This document shows, in pieces, positions 63,619-64,000 of a stretch of DNA of 64,000 bases. Origin of the DNA: Ochrobactrum quorumnocens (GTDB lineage: Bacteria > Pseudomonadota > Alphaproteobacteria > Rhizobiales > Rhizobiaceae); NCBI RefSeq assembly GCF_002278035.1, contig NZ_CP022605.1, positions 806,001 to 870,000 of the forward strand, in the 5' to 3' direction. Each line of letters starts with the position of its first letter. The stretch's first letter is position 1. A program made the position numbers and the translations under genes. The notes below the pieces were generated by a model. It was not told where the DNA came from and searched no databases. It worked only from the letters and a program-made list of their open reading frames with translations.

Positions 63619-64000
63619 TCAGTTCCGTGTTCGGTCGACCAGGCCTTTCTCGGACAGCCATGGCATCATGCCGCGCAAATGTTCTCCCACTGCTTCGATA
63701 GGATGGGTATTGGCGCGGGCACGCTCCGCTTTGAATGACGTCTGACGCACCTTATTCTCCAACATCCATTCGCGGGCGAACTTGCCGGACTGGATCTCGT
63801 CCAGAACCCGTTCCATTTCCGCTCGTGCATGCTTGGAAATGATGCGCGGACCAACCTTGTACTCACCATACTCGGCGGTATTCGAGATCGAATAGTTCAT
63901 ATTATTGAAACCACCCTCATAGATGAGATCGACCATCAGCTTCATTTCATGCAGGCATTCGAAATATGCCATTTCCGGTGCGTAACCGGCATTGACCAGT
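63619..64000 (-). CDS. ilvC: Ketol-acid reductoisomerase, C-terminal part (cut by window end)
   Basis: The last 127 codons of a gene that runs off the right edge. The knotted C-terminal domain is clear: [32 protein letters not shown], and [14 protein letters not shown]. IlvC converts acetolactate or acetohydroxybutyrate to the dihydroxy acid with NADPH and magnesium, in valine, leucine and isoleucine synthesis in the cytoplasm. It ends with a normal stop at 63619. As a housekeeping gene it marks the return to the core chromosome. Confidence 0.95.
   Translation of the reverse strand, partial: LVNAGYAPEMAYFECLHEMKLMVDLIYEGGFNNMNYSISNTAEYGEYKVGPRIISKHARAEMERVLDEIQSGKFAREWMLENKVRQTSFKAERARANTHPIEAVGEHLRGMMPWLSEKGLVDRTRN

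Overview
The window looks like chromosome of an alphaproteobacterium of the order Hyphomicrobiales, most likely Brucellaceae (Brucella/Ochrobactrum-like). The basis is inference from gene content: a Ros/MucR zinc-finger regulator, a DUF2865 protein, an Omp25/Omp31-type porin-like protein, an IlvC of rhizobial type at the right edge, and many solute-binding-protein ABC transporters paired with GntR, SorC, LysR and AraC regulators. No rRNA, tRNA or CRISPR array was seen.

Layout. (1) 1-2.3 kb: a decayed vapBC-like toxin-antitoxin pair, an unknown gene and a small XRE regulator. (2) 2.3-14 kb: a catabolic island bracketed by two related FadR-type (GntR/FCD) regulators. It encodes a RidA deaminase, a polar amino-acid ABC transporter, HyuA/HyuB (ATP-dependent hydantoinase/oxoprolinase), an aminotransferase and a KdgD-type dehydratase. 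(3) 14.2-17.0 kb: a siderophore/heme-type ABC importer with 4-nt gene overlaps. (4) 17.4-21.5 kb: accessory DNA with a MucR-like gene, an AT-rich gap, three small unknown genes and a DUF2865 protein. (5) 21.5-32 kb: surface proteins, namely a 915-aa autotransporter, an AraC regulator, an Omp25-like barrel and a roughly 1847-aa autotransporter with about twelve tandem repeats. (6) 32-38 kb: a decay zone with a multiply frameshifted IS1182-type transposase, a broken nucleotidyltransferase-like gene and a truncated lipoprotein-like ORF. Intact cargo here is an MFS pump, a GlxA-type regulator and a cysteine hydrolase. (7) 38-41 kb: LysR, MFS and SnoaL-like genes. (8) 41.3-48.7 kb: a SorC-controlled block of SurE phosphatase, metallophosphoesterase and Ugp-type ABC importer. 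(9) 49.7-52.5 kb: SMP-30 lactonase, SDR and LysR. (10) 52.7-63.0 kb: a second catabolic island bounded on the left by paired, paralogous HutC-type regulators. One arm is GntR-UbiD-UbiX-TIGR02444-GntR. The divergent arm is aldehyde dehydrogenase, amino-acid ABC transporter, FAD amine/amino-acid oxidase and a Rid-family protein. (11) The right edge holds the 3' part of ilvC.

The main theme is scavenging: several self-contained import-plus-catabolism modules, each with its own regulator and palindromic candidate operators. The most interesting candidate for an undescribed system is the divergent UbiD/UbiX plus oxidase/Rid/ALDH/ABC island at 52.7-63.0 kb. Next are the SorC-SurE-phosphodiesterase-ABC block, which may import and dephosphorylate organophosphates, and the hydantoinase-RidA island. 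All substrate assignments are inference from context.
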